Shown here: in pieces, positions 1 through 9,900 of the stretch | Layout of the letters: every line of letters starts with the position of its first letter | How positions within the stretch are numbered: the stretch's first letter is position 1 | Assembly: GCF_904848165.1 (NCBI RefSeq) | Contig: NZ_LR884459.1 | Coordinates: 558,001 to 622,000, forward strand | From: Psychrobacter arenosus | Lineage (GTDB): Bacteria; Pseudomonadota; Gammaproteobacteria; Pseudomonadales; Moraxellaceae | DNA length: 64,000 bases | Direction of reading: 5' to 3' | The notes under the pieces: model-generated | Told to the model about the DNA's origin: nothing | Seen by the model: only the letters and a program-made list of their open reading frames with translations | The model's database searches: none | Translations under genes and position numbers: made by a program

Positions 1-792
<792 letters not shown>

Positions 793-825
793 TCATAATT
801 CTATAAAAATAACTGCTTTAAGCGA

Positions 826-987
826 ATGACTGTTCTAAAATTAGCCAAAAGGCCTACTAAAAATGTTAATTGCGTTATCAGTTGCTATACCGGTCGTCCA
901 ATCAAGGTAGAAGACACTTTAGGAGGTCAATTTTGGACTATCAATACGATTGGCCCGACTACCCTATCTTACCTACATATCCGTTAG
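826..987 (+). CDS. Possible 53-residue protein, unrecognised
   Basis: An ATG-to-TAG frame of 53 codons in the obg-gap gap, divergent from obg. The product is basic at its N-terminus and ends with a hydrophobic and aromatic stretch (GGQFWTINTIG near residues 33-43); no signal peptide is evident. There is no convincing ribosome binding site, only AAGCGA directly before the ATG, and no family is recognised. It may be chance or a gene remnant. Confidence 0.2.
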   Translation: MTVLKLAKRPTKNVNCVISCYTGRPIKVEDTLGGQFWTINTIGPTTLSYLHIR

Positions 988-1338
988 CCTAACGACTCAT
1001 TATGGTCATTAAACGCGCTAACCCTACTTAACCTCATATCGAGACCAATCTAATAGCAATGAATCAACTAGCATGAAGGAATTATAGGCGCACAGAGCCC
1101 TAAAGTGAACCCGTATCCTCTTTCCTTGGTATAGATAATGCGTTATTTATTCAATATATTAGCGGTATCTTACGGCTTAATAGTACAAGATACCATAGGC
1201 GTGCTATAAAAGCAGGTTTGTGGCAAGACACTAGTAAGATTTATGCCCATTTTAACACAGGCGTGCGGTAAAAGTTTTGTCCCTTAACTAGCGTTTTCGC
1301 CCATAAGCTATTGTTAGTAGTGACTGCCTATTATTGCC

Positions 1339-1374
1339 AAAAAACAAAACCCGCTAGCCAATAGACTACCGGGT
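1339..1374 (-). terminator. Intrinsic terminator of gap
   Basis: On the minus strand a stem ACCCG...CGGGT, with an inner TAG/CTA pairing, is followed by TTTTGTTTTTT. It lies about 75 bases after the gap stop codon, in the right direction for that transcript. Confidence 0.7.
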
Positions 1375-1451
1375 CCGTATAAAAATAGCAGTTGCCGTGC
1401 TAGCTAACTATTTATTTATCTAGCACTAAGCTAAACCTATTGAGCCGCTTA

Positions 1452-2885
1452 TTAAGCAATAGACAAGTAGTTGATACCCGCCATTTGCGTAGCGACACGT
1501 AATACTTGTGTGCTATAGCCTACTTCGTTGTCATACCAGATATAAACAGTCGCATGATTATCTGTAACGATAGTAGCTTGGGCATCGACGATACCGACTT
1601 GCTCAGTCCCTACAAAATCGGTAGAAACGGCTTCAGTAGAATCCGTATAAGCAATTTGCGACTGCCACTGAGCGCTGTTCGACATCTCACGCAAGAACTG
1701 ATTCACAGCATCTGCACTTTCTGGCGCTGTTTTTAAATTCAAGTTCAAGATAGCTAAGCTGACGTTTGGCGTAGGCACACGGATAGCATTACCAGTTAAT
1801 TTACCATCCAAGGCTGGCAAGGCTTTACCCACAGCTTTAGCAGCACCAGTACTGGTAATAACCATGTTTAACACGGCACTACGACCACGACGGTCTGCTT
1901 TATGGTAGTTATCAATCAAGTTTTGATCGTTGGTGAACGAGTGGATCGTCTCAACGTGACCATTTTCGATACCGTATTTGTCATTCAATACTTTTAATGA
2001 CGGGGTGATAGCGTTGGTAGTACAGCTAGCCGCACTAACGATAGTATCATCACCAATAGTGTCACTGTTTACGCCGAATACGACGTTTTTGATGTTGCCT
2101 GACGCAGGAGCCGTTAGCAATACTTTGCTAGCACCTTTGGCTTGTAGATGTTTACCTAGACCGTCTTCGTCTTTCCATTTACCTGTGTTATCAATCACTA
2201 AAGCATTATCGATACCATAAGCGGTGTAGTCGATTTCGCTAGGATCATTAGCATAGATGACCTGGACAAAACGGCCATTAATAATCATACCGTTATTGTC
2301 GCTATCGATGCTGATGCCACCTGGGAAAGTACCGTGAATTGAGTCACGCTCTAATAATGAAGCGCGTTTCGCGATATCGCCTGCATTGCCTGGACGTACG
2401 ACGATAGCTTTAAGCTGTAAGCCTTTATCTGAAGCAGCTTGGCTTAACAATAAACGCGTTAGGATACGACCGATACGACCAAAACCATATAACACGACAT
2501 CGCGCGCTTCGTTGGCTACAGTGGCTGTCGGCGCCGCCGCATCGATAGCCGCCGTCACGTCTTTATCAGCATGGATAAGCTGACCAACATCAATACGGGC
2601 AGCGCGTAAGTCTGTCTTTTGTGCGATGGCTTTCACAGCGGCTAAAGTATCCGCGACACTTAAAGGCTGACCGTCATTAGTACGCAGTGCTGTACCTTGA
2701 TGGATAGCCAATAAACGGCTAACAGAACGCGTCTGTAGCGCTTCGCCAAATAAAGTCACTTGCACATCTTGCTCATTACTTAATTGATTCAATAAACCAA
2801 TGAGTTCAAGGCCTTGCTGCTCTTGTTGGTTATAGTTGGATAGATGATCAGTATGTAATTGACGTAAGGTATCAGCGTTGCTCAC
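1452..2885 (-). CDS. gap: Long-form glyceraldehyde-3-phosphate dehydrogenase
   Basis: Phosphorylating GAPDH: converts glyceraldehyde 3-phosphate, NAD(P)+ and phosphate to 1,3-bisphosphoglycerate. The core starts near residue 131 with the Rossmann motif GFGRIGR. The catalytic centre ASCTTN follows with Cys near residue 288, then HSFTNDQ and the RRGRSA anion site, and the C-terminal NEVGYS motif. A classical GAPDH is about 330 residues; this one has about 130 extra N-terminal residues, the long form known from several gammaproteobacteria. The frame opens at a TTG at 2915, but a GTG at 2885 has AGGA eight bases before it and I prefer it (477 residues). A terminator follows. Single-gene unit as far as can be seen. 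Confidence 0.95.
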   Translation of the reverse strand: MSNADTLRQLHTDHLSNYNQQEQQGLELIGLLNQLSNEQDVQVTLFGEALQTRSVSRLLAIHQGTALRTNDGQPLSVADTLAAVKAIAQKTDLRAARIDVGQLIHADKDVTAAIDAAAPTATVANEARDVVLYGFGRIGRILTRLLLSQAASDKGLQLKAIVVRPGNAGDIAKRASLLERDSIHGTFPGGISIDSDNNGMIINGRFVQVIYANDPSEIDYTAYGIDNALVIDNTGKWKDEDGLGKHLQAKGASKVLLTAPASGNIKNVVFGVNSDTIGDDTIVSAASCTTNAITPSLKVLNDKYGIENGHVETIHSFTNDQNLIDNYHKADRRGRSAVLNMVITSTGAAKAVGKALPALDGKLTGNAIRVPTPNVSLAILNLNLKTAPESADAVNQFLREMSNSAQWQSQIAYTDSTEAVSTDFVGTEQVGIVDAQATIVTDNHATVYIWYDNEVGYSTQVLRVATQMAGINYLSIA

Positions 2886-3194
2886 GATAACGGTCCTTTT
2901 GGTTAATAAATTCAAGAATTAAAATAAGGTAACTTATAGAATAATAAAGAGGTGGGCGCATCTAACGGTATGACGTACTTTAGCTACAGAAAGGGCAGTA
3001 GTAACGGTCATAGGCTAAGCACTTAAAAACTGCCTAGATTCTATCCCAATTCCCCTCAGGATTCCAGTGACCCCCACCATTAAAGGCAAACTATTCAGGG
3101 GAATAAAAAAAGACACTGCTTGAATTAATGGCTTAATCAGGTCATACCCTTCTAAGCTGTTCAAGCAATGTCTGCAATTTTCAACGCCTCAACC
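2886..3194. other. Gap between gap and the lipocalin gene
   Basis: About 310 bases. It should contain the gap promoter (minus strand) and holds the lipocalin terminator at 3104-3173. A further 8-bp pair ATTCCCCT...AGGGGAAT brackets 3051-3104 and may fold with it. No gene is seen. Confidence 0.5.
3104..3173 (-). terminator. Terminator downstream of the lipocalin gene
   Basis: A 14-bp stem with one G-T mismatch (3111-3124 with 3160-3173, core GCTTGAA/TTCAAGC) and a 35-base loop, followed on the minus strand by a run of seven T. It starts 22 bases after the lipocalin stop codon. Confidence 0.65.
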
Positions 3195-4616
3195 TTATTT
3201 AACGGTTTGCGGTGTCAAAGTGAAGTCCGTTAAGTTATAGCCTTGGTTCTGAGCTATTTTACGATAAGTCTGGTAAGTATCCGTATCCATACTGGGTGAG
3301 CGCGATAGTAACCATAAGTATTTCTTGTTAGGCGTGCCCACTAGCGCAGTTTTATAGTCATCATCTAATGCTAAAACCCAATAATCAGCCTTACCAAAAG
3401 GCGCCCAACGTAACCACGATGGCAAGAAGGTCACTTTTAATTTGCTGCCACTAGCATCTGCTGGTACGGCTTCACCATTAGCGACAATTTCCTTACCACT
3501 ACTGCTCATACATTTATTGACTACAGTAATAGAATCGCTATCAGCATTAGGCTTATAAGTCGCCGTTACATCGGCCGCGCAATTGCGTTGAAAATACATA
3601 GGCAGACGCGCAATCTCATACCATTGTCCGGCATAGCGAGATAAGTCTACAGACTCTACCGTTGCAGGGTTGGCCATACCTGCCATAGACTCTGTAGCGA
3701 CTTGACCGACACGTATCGGCGTATTATTACTGGTCTTTAGGTCTGTATTAGCAGTATTACTAGTTGCCGCAGCTACTGCATTAGCATTCTGTTTGCCTGG
3801 TACGGTAGGTTCTGCTGCATAAGCCGTTACCGCAGCTAGCGGCACAATAATCGCTAACGCTATAGCCGTATGCTTTACTAAACTAGACATAAATAAGCGT
3901 TCCGCTATCTGGGGCTGCTCTGTCATAGTATCGTTATTATAAGTGTGGTTTTCTATATTATCTGGGGTCATTAATTGCCTCTCATCATTTGGATGGCGCT
4001 TAAAATTCGGGTGCTGTATTTCACTAAGTAGACTCTCTAATTTTGAGTCTTCGTCCTCTACTGTAATGCTCTCAAGCGTTATATCGCTATCGAAACCATC
4101 AAAATTATCAGTATCAGTGCCTGTAAGCGCCTTAAGGCTGTCGAGGTCATTTAAGCTAAGATATTGTAAACGCGCGTTGGGTAAGGCAGAATCATCAGGA
4201 GCGGGAGTTGCCACTACATAGCTATTGGCTATATAAGTCATCTCGCTGTCATTTTGACTGCTGTAAGCTTTACTAGCACTGCTCACTTCATGGGGATAAT
4301 GAGTAGCGGCTTTTGCCGTTTGGCTGGCCTTTAATAGTGCTTTACTGCCATTGCGTTTTTCTAGTTGAGTATTTAACAGACTATGAGCAGATTGATAACT
4401 CATTCTAAGAGCAATATCATTAGCGTGCTTATAGTCCTCTTGCTGGCTCAGCGTGGGTTTATTAGCAACCTGACTGTGGCCCGTACGGGCATCAAGATCA
4501 CGATGGCTCTGACTGCGATTCCCTAGCTGAGTAGACTCTAACTTGGCTTGTTCATTAAACAACGCCCTACTTTCCCCGTTGGATTTCGCTGTTAGAGTAT
4601 CTTTATTACGTTTCAT
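3195..4616 (-). CDS. Blc-like lipocalin with a 240-residue N-terminal extension
   Basis: The last 160 residues are a bacterial lipocalin of the Blc type: the GxW signature YAGQWYEIARLP near residue 327, a TATYKP strand, and the C-terminal YLWLLSR strand. Such proteins bind fatty acids or lysophospholipids at the cell envelope. A signal-peptide-like segment (Met243-Ser-Ser-Leu to AYAAEP) sits in the middle and ends in an Ala-X-Ala site with no lipobox Cys, so the mature lipocalin is probably soluble and periplasmic. Residues 1-242 are hydrophilic, Ser/Asn/Asp-rich and unrecognised. The upstream ATG has a good GGAG site five bases away, so the long form seems to be translated; an internal start at 3890 would give a normal secreted lipocalin. 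Family assignment secure, start not. Confidence 0.85.
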   Translation of the reverse strand: MKRNKDTLTAKSNGESRALFNEQAKLESTQLGNRSQSHRDLDARTGHSQVANKPTLSQQEDYKHANDIALRMSYQSAHSLLNTQLEKRNGSKALLKASQTAKAATHYPHEVSSASKAYSSQNDSEMTYIANSYVVATPAPDDSALPNARLQYLSLNDLDSLKALTGTDTDNFDGFDSDITLESITVEDEDSKLESLLSEIQHPNFKRHPNDERQLMTPDNIENHTYNNDTMTEQPQIAERLFMSSLVKHTAIALAIIVPLAAVTAYAAEPTVPGKQNANAVAAATSNTANTDLKTSNNTPIRVGQVATESMAGMANPATVESVDLSRYAGQWYEIARLPMYFQRNCAADVTATYKPNADSDSITVVNKCMSSSGKEIVANGEAVPADASGSKLKVTFLPSWLRWAPFGKADYWVLALDDDYKTALVGTPNKKYLWLLSRSPSMDTDTYQTYRKIAQNQGYNLTDFTLTPQTVK

Positions 4617-4959
4617 CAGAACTCCATAGGGTCTATGCTTGGACTATGAATCGCGTAAAACTTATAAACGAGCATTTAATAAACCAGCTTCAGTGAATAA
4701 TGTCTAATAAACAAGATTTAATAACTGATTTAATAACTAAGGTTTAGTAAATAATTTTTAATAAATTAAGGGAGGTTGAAATCACTAACCTCCCTTAGCT
4801 TGATTACTTCACGTTGAGATTCGGGGCAACTATCTAAGCTAAAATTAAGTGTATTTGGCAAGAGTTATAGTACTTATATATGGGGCGCTACCCTAGTGTG
4901 GCAATGTTGAAAAAAGCAACGGTATGTAATTATAATTAAGAAATGTAATCTTAGAATCT
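4617..4959. other. AT-rich gap with short direct repeats
   Basis: Between the lipocalin and Nudix genes. Contains degenerate TTTAATAA repeats around 4670-4770, including two adjacent copies of GATTTAATAACT, and the terminator at 4767-4797. No gene is seen. Confidence 0.5.
4767..4797 (-). terminator. Strong hairpin downstream of the Nudix fusion gene
   Basis: An 11-bp perfect stem TAAGGGAGGTT/AACCTCCCTTA with a 9-base loop. On the minus strand it is followed by a T-rich but interrupted tract (AATTTATT), so it is likely the terminator of the gene ending at 4960. Confidence 0.55.
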
Positions 4960-6153
4960 CTATAAAAACCCTCTAATACCGGCGATACCTACGCCACCAG
5001 AACGCCTTGCTGGCTGTGCATCTAAAAGCGTTAAGCCTCCCAAAGCAATAGTGGGAAAATTCATATGGTGACTAAGCTTAGCGAACTTTTCCCAGCCTAA
5101 ATTAGGGCTATCTGGGTGGGTCGAAGTAGGACAAACAGGTGATAAAAACCCGCCTAATACCACAGGTTGGTCGTGTGCAATGCGGTAGCTTGCTAGCTTA
5201 TTGGCCGCCTCTATACTCACCAAATCATGACAACTGACTAATATCGGTAACTTTATCCCTAAGAAAGTCTCGATTAAAGCACTCACCTTCTCATTTTTAG
5301 CCCTGCCCTGAGTATCTTTTTCTTGTGCTAACCCCTCAGCATATTGCATTAAAGTCTTGTGGGTACAATGCTGCGCAAGGACGCGCTGAGCCGCTATAAA
5401 CTCGTGCAATGCTAGTAATAAAGGCTGTATTTCTACGCTATTATTCACTGCCCCTAACTCAGGTAAAATCACTTGAATATCGGCTCGGGCTGCTAATAAG
5501 GCGAGAACGGCTTGAATCGTCAATTGGCAAACCTGCTGTTGATACTCAAGGTTATTTAGGCTAGCTATCGCTCCTATCCCTTCGATAATAGCGGGCTCTG
5601 CTTTAGGCCGGATATAGACGTGACTGCCTAAGGGTAAATGCTGCTGATGATAATCTGTCCAAGCTTGCAGTGGGTTGCTCTCCTGTTGAAAAAACCCTAA
5701 TTCATGAGTAATAGCAATTACGTTAGGTAAGGTCAGCCAAGTCAGTATGGGCAAATTTGCCGTTGGCATAGGAAAATCACCAGCTAATAGTGCCGATTTT
5801 TCGACCCAGCGCAGTGGTTGTCCCTCGCAGCCCGTAGTCACTTCAGCAAACTGCTGGTGCTGTGCTAGGGTCATAGCCACATCATAAATATGTAAGCGCA
5901 CTTCCTTATCGCCATAGTTATGGGTAATGCGGCCTAATTTGGTCAGCTGCGCGAGGGTTAAGTTTAGCCCGATCTCTTCAGCGACTTCGCGTATTAGGGC
6001 ATTCTGTGCAGTCTCGGCAGCCTCAATTTTGCCCCCTACAAACTCAAAGCGCTCTCCCTGATGCTGCGCCTTATGCCTATATCCAAGTAAATAGCGGTCT
6101 TGATAGTGCAATACGGCAACGGCGACTTCTACTGTCTGCTTCATATTTGACAA
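4960..6153 (-). CDS. mutT: Nudix hydrolase (MutT type) fused to a thiamine-phosphate-synthase-like domain
   Basis: The N-terminal 130 residues are a Nudix domain with a perfect Nudix box: Gly, five residues, Glu, seven residues, then REVAEEIGL. The expected role is hydrolysis of 8-oxo-dGTP to prevent mutation. The rest resembles ThiE/TenI barrels: LVSCHDLVSIEAA, then LGGFLSPVCPTSTHP, and GGVGIAGIRGF at the end. This two-domain form is common in Pseudomonas and relatives; the role of the second domain is not settled. The frame starts at a TTG with AAGGA six bases upstream, while an ATG three codons later (6144) is too far from that site, so TTG is plausible. No neighbour points to thiamine synthesis. 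Confidence 0.88.
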   Translation of the reverse strand: MSNMKQTVEVAVAVLHYQDRYLLGYRHKAQHQGERFEFVGGKIEAAETAQNALIREVAEEIGLNLTLAQLTKLGRITHNYGDKEVRLHIYDVAMTLAQHQQFAEVTTGCEGQPLRWVEKSALLAGDFPMPTANLPILTWLTLPNVIAITHELGFFQQESNPLQAWTDYHQQHLPLGSHVYIRPKAEPAIIEGIGAIASLNNLEYQQQVCQLTIQAVLALLAARADIQVILPELGAVNNSVEIQPLLLALHEFIAAQRVLAQHCTHKTLMQYAEGLAQEKDTQGRAKNEKVSALIETFLGIKLPILVSCHDLVSIEAANKLASYRIAHDQPVVLGGFLSPVCPTSTHPDSPNLGWEKFAKLSHHMNFPTIALGGLTLLDAQPARRSGGVGIAGIRGFL

Positions 6154-6172
6154 AATTTTTCCTTATTACTTA

Positions 6173-6247
6173 TTAATTTAAGCATTGTTAATTTAGACGT
6201 CATTAATTTAGACATCGTTAATTTGCGCCTTGTTAATTTAAATCAGA
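6173..6247. repeat. Five tandem 15-bp iterons, each starting TTAATTT
   Basis: Five units of exactly 15 bases at 6173, 6188, 6203, 6218 and 6233, each opening with TTAATTT and most with TTAATTTA, with more variable tails. A sixth, degenerate unit may follow at 6248. The array lies just upstream of the Nudix gene start. Seen directly; it could be a protein-binding array or a young tandem duplication. Confidence 0.75.
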
Positions 6248-6476
6248 TGAATTAAAGCGGCTAAACCTAAAAGTACTTGCCTAGATATTGAAGGTAATGG
6301 CAAATCTTATATACCCAATACCACGAATATAGTGCCCCTATACATAAAGTCGTTTCACTTATTAGCAGCAGCTTGGACAAGGGCGTTAACGAAAAGCGCT
6401 ATTGGTTTTTCCAAAGACTAATATTGGTTAAATTACACAAGTTTACATAATAATAGCTATTTATTTTATTAATCGC

Positions 6477-6505
6477 TTGCATCTAATCCAATTCTAAATG
6501 ATAAT
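6477..6505 (+). promoter_or_regulatory. hemP promoter
   Basis: TTGCAT, a 17-base spacer and GATAAT make a good sigma-70 promoter 61 bases before the hemP start. The -10 box lies inside the Fur box. Confidence 0.65.
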
Positions 6506-6513
6506 TATTATCG
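6499..6513. promoter_or_regulatory. Fur box
   Basis: TGATAATTATTATCG matches the 7-1-7 Fur consensus TGATAATNATTATCA at all but the last base. It covers the -10 region of the hemP promoter, so iron-loaded Fur would block transcription. Confidence 0.88.
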
Positions 6514-6565
6514 TTAACTAGCTTATTAGCTACTTCAATCGCAGCCACTTTTAAAGGAATATATT

Positions 6566-6730
6566 ATGAGCATGGTCATTTCAAGATATTTAAGCACTCG
6601 TGAAAACCGCCTTCCTACTTTGCAATCGCAGCATCTGTTTGCGCTGACTAAAGAAGTCCGTATTGAGCATGAAGGCGAAGAATACCGTCTGCGCTTGACG
6701 CGCAATAACCGTTTAATCCTTACGAAATAG
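6566..6730 (+). CDS. hemP: Hemin uptake protein HemP
   Basis: A 54-residue protein of the HemP/HmuP family, found in iron-regulated haem uptake loci. The family core is plain: Leu-Phe near residue 24, then EVRIEHEGEEYRLRLTRNNR and the terminal LILTK. AAGGA stands seven bases before the ATG. The Fur box and promoter directly upstream support iron repression. No haem receptor or TonB gene is adjacent, so this copy stands alone, facing tamB. In other bacteria HemP/HmuP acts as an RNA-binding or transcriptional activator of haem-receptor genes; whether it does so here cannot be seen. Confidence 0.93.
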   Translation: MSMVISRYLSTRENRLPTLQSQHLFALTKEVRIEHEGEEYRLRLTRNNRLILTK

Positions 6731-6792
6731 ACGGTTCCAAAGCTAAAGTATAATATAAAGCACTTTGCATCTGACCTTCTTACCCTGTGACT

Positions 6793-6894
6793 ATGAGCTA
6801 TACCAAACAGCATTCGCCCGCTCACCCTATTGACCCGTATAGCCACAATCACAGCTACTTTAATAAGCACATAGCCACTTTAATAGACGATTAG
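6793..6894 (+). CDS. Possible histidine-rich 33-residue peptide downstream of hemP
   Basis: ATG-to-TAG frame in the hemP transcript, 62 bases after hemP and before the shared terminator. The product has five His among 33 residues plus several Tyr, Asn and Asp, a composition compatible with metal or haem binding. There is no good ribosome binding site and no family is recognised, so it may be untranslated 3'-UTR. Confidence 0.22.
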   Translation: MSYTKQHSPAHPIDPYSHNHSYFNKHIATLIDD

Positions 6895-6902
6895 ATAAGA
6901 AA

Positions 6903-6925
6903 AACGCCTCAATTATTGAGGCGTT
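6903..6925. terminator. Bidirectional terminator between hemP and tamB
   Basis: A 10-bp perfect stem AACGCCTCAA/TTGAGGCGTT with a 3-base loop. It is followed by a T run on plus and by TTTCTTATC on minus. It serves hemP and probably tamB, whose stop is at 6968. Confidence 0.85.
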
Positions 6926-6967
6926 TTTTTGTTTGGGAATACAACAACGAGAACGGTTGCCTACTCT

Positions 6968-9900
6968 CTAGAACTGCCAGCTATAGACCACATCCACCGC
7001 ATTTTCAGCCGCTGAAGTCGCTTCGACATAGACACGGCGGGTCAATTGATAGCGTATCGACAGGCTATTCTGGGCGTTAAAGACGCCAACCCCATAACGG
7101 ATATAGAGGTCTGGGGTGATATAACCCGTTACGTTTAGGTTGGTATCTTCGCTATTACCTGAAGCATCGACCGTCAAGCTTTGCAGACCAAAGGCGCGCC
7201 CGATTTCATTAGTGAGACTGCGCGTACCGCTCAAACCAAAGCTTAGACCAGCTGCCGCCAAGTTATTGGTCACCTCTGATTTAAAGCCCTGCTCGCTCAC
7301 CTGCGCGCCACTTGGGTTGCGAATACGACCCGTCACTAGCGCATTCATTGCTTGCTGCTGCGTCAAGCCCGCATTATTAAAGACCACGATATTGGGATTA
7401 GCCGTATCGCCTTTAACACGAACCCCGACGTTTTTACCTTCGATTTCTTTAGCAGCTTCAATGCTTAGGTTTGGCTTTCTGATATCCCCATTAAAGCGAA
7501 TCTGTGCATAGTTGAGCTCTAGACTCTGCCCAAAAGCATCAATATTAGTACGGCGAGACACTTGCACTACCCCGATACCTTGCATCACACCTTGGCCACG
7601 TTGCTTAACTTCGAGCGCCCCTGCCAATGGCAGTACGGCACCGAAACCCCTAAAGTTGACCTCATCGCCTAAATCCACGCCGATATCTGCATTGATTGAC
7701 CAAGGCTTGGATATGGCTAAAACCTCATCCAAGTTGCCAATTAAGCGTCTATCTAGCACTACGACGTCTTCTGATTGGGTAATGATGTCTTCACTGGCTT
7801 CTGGCGGACGAATAGTGGCTCTTGGCACACTGACAGCGCCTTCAATATTCACATAACGGTCGCTTGGGCGCACGATAATATCAATATCTGGACTGACACG
7901 GGCAATCAGTAATGGGGGCTGCGTCAGTACTAAGTTTTCACCGACGACGCTTAGCTTCGCCTGTAGTTTTTGCTGCCAATTAATCGTGCCATCAATCTTA
8001 CCTTCGCCGCTGCCACTATTAAAGCGACCATCAATGACAGCTTCATTACCACGAATCTTCGCTGTGGCATTAATTTTAGTGAAGTTAATGGGCATGTCTA
8101 GCACAGCAACTCGGCCATCTTTTAAGCTGACATTACCGTAGAAGTCAGGTTTACTCAGCGTACCACCGATACCACCTGCCATAGTGATATTACCCTCCAA
8201 TACCCGCATACCAGGGAAGAAAGGTTTAAACACGGCTAGGTTTAACTCGTTGACTACCACGGCACCCGTAATGGGTTTTGGCGTACTATAAGGATCAACG
8301 ACGACTTCAGCATACCCTCTACCACCGCGACCCGTATTGATATCAGAACGTATTTTTAACCCATCAGCCACTGACATGGCAATGAGCGAGACGCGTTTAT
8401 AAGTAATCGCTACCGGCTCACTCTCGCCATCTTGAATCAAGCCAAACTTGCCATTGTCTGAATACATTGTGGCATTAATATTGGGCTTTTGGCCTTTCTG
8501 CCAACCGATATCGGCTTTACCATTTAGCTTAGCCTGCCAGTCTAAATCATTGGGCATAAAGGGAGATAGCAACGAAGTATCGATATTCTGTAGCGTCAGA
8601 TCAAGCTGACCTTTCTCTGGTGACGCAATCAGATTGTCGCGCAGACATAATTTGCCTGTCTGGTCGGTAGCACCCCAACAATGAGCGGCCAATTGTATTT
8701 GCGCTGAGCGGGCATTGGCGCCGCCCTCGATAGGCAGGCGAGCAATCAACTGTGCCGGTTGTAGCTGCTGTAAAGTAGCATATTTAGAGGTAATCTTACC
8801 TTTGCCTAAGACTCCGGACCACTGCATCGTGTCGCGATTAAAACCGCCTTTTACCAGTGCCGATACCGCCCCTTGATCAGCCCCTAAAGACAAGCTCAAC
8901 ACATGGTCTTGCTCAGTACCGTTAAAGACCGCATTGACCTTTTTAAAGACTCGCCCTGAAAACTCAAGACCTTCGGCACTCACGACCAACTGGCTTGGAC
9001 TATTGGCCATATTGACAATCTTGCCGCGGATACGGCCTTGGCGCAATAATAGCCCTGGGAACGCCATACGCTCCCCAACCAAGTCCACATAGATAGTAGG
9101 TAAAGACTGACCACTTGGTTGCGTAAGGGTCGCGCCACCCGAGACTTTGCCCGCCAGCTTATCTGACAGCTGATCCAGACTGGTGATATTAAGCTTCGTC
9201 TCTAACTGCTGGGCATTGCCATTAGCCGTCAGATAGTTATCGCCCCAACGCAACACTAAATTGTCCGCATCCAAACGCTTAATGAGCGCATTCACTTGCT
9301 GATATTGGGCTTCACCGCTCTGTCCTTTTAAGCGCTCGAAATAAGCCGATAAATCTTTTGGCAACGTCAGCTGAGCGTCTAAACTGCCCACCGCACTTAG
9401 AGGTTGTCCTTTGAGCGTGCCCGTTAGGTTGATACGGCGCAGATTGATACTCTGTTGGTTATCGCTCCAACGGCCATCGGTATCGATGACGCCTGTAATA
9501 TTACTCGGCAAGTCTGCAGAGAAATACCCTAGGTTAAACTGCTGCATCTTGGCTTGAATATCCCAAGCCAGCCCTTGGCGCACATCGACCTTACCACTAG
9601 CATCAATACTGCCCGCATCACCGACATGGCGAAAACGGTTGATGGTAATCACTTGCGCATTGCCGCTAGCATCGATATTTAGCTTACCTGCAGGCAATTG
9701 AGCCGTATCTAATACCCCATCAAATTTGAGCTTAAACGCCCCTAGCGTACCAGCACTGTCGGCATTGGCTTTTTTATTGGGTAACCAACGGCCCGAAGTC
9801 GTCAAGTTGCCGGACAGTATCGCTGGGTTATCCGGTAGGAAGTAACCCACATCAAACTTATCAAAATCCCCGGTCACATCCCAAGCAATATCACGACGTA

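Larger units (their letters stand above)
6154..6565. other. Divergent intergenic region between mutT and hemP
   Basis: Contains the 15-bp iterons near mutT and the hemP promoter with Fur box at its right end. The stretch 6250-6470 is AT-rich with nothing else recognisable. Confidence 0.6.
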
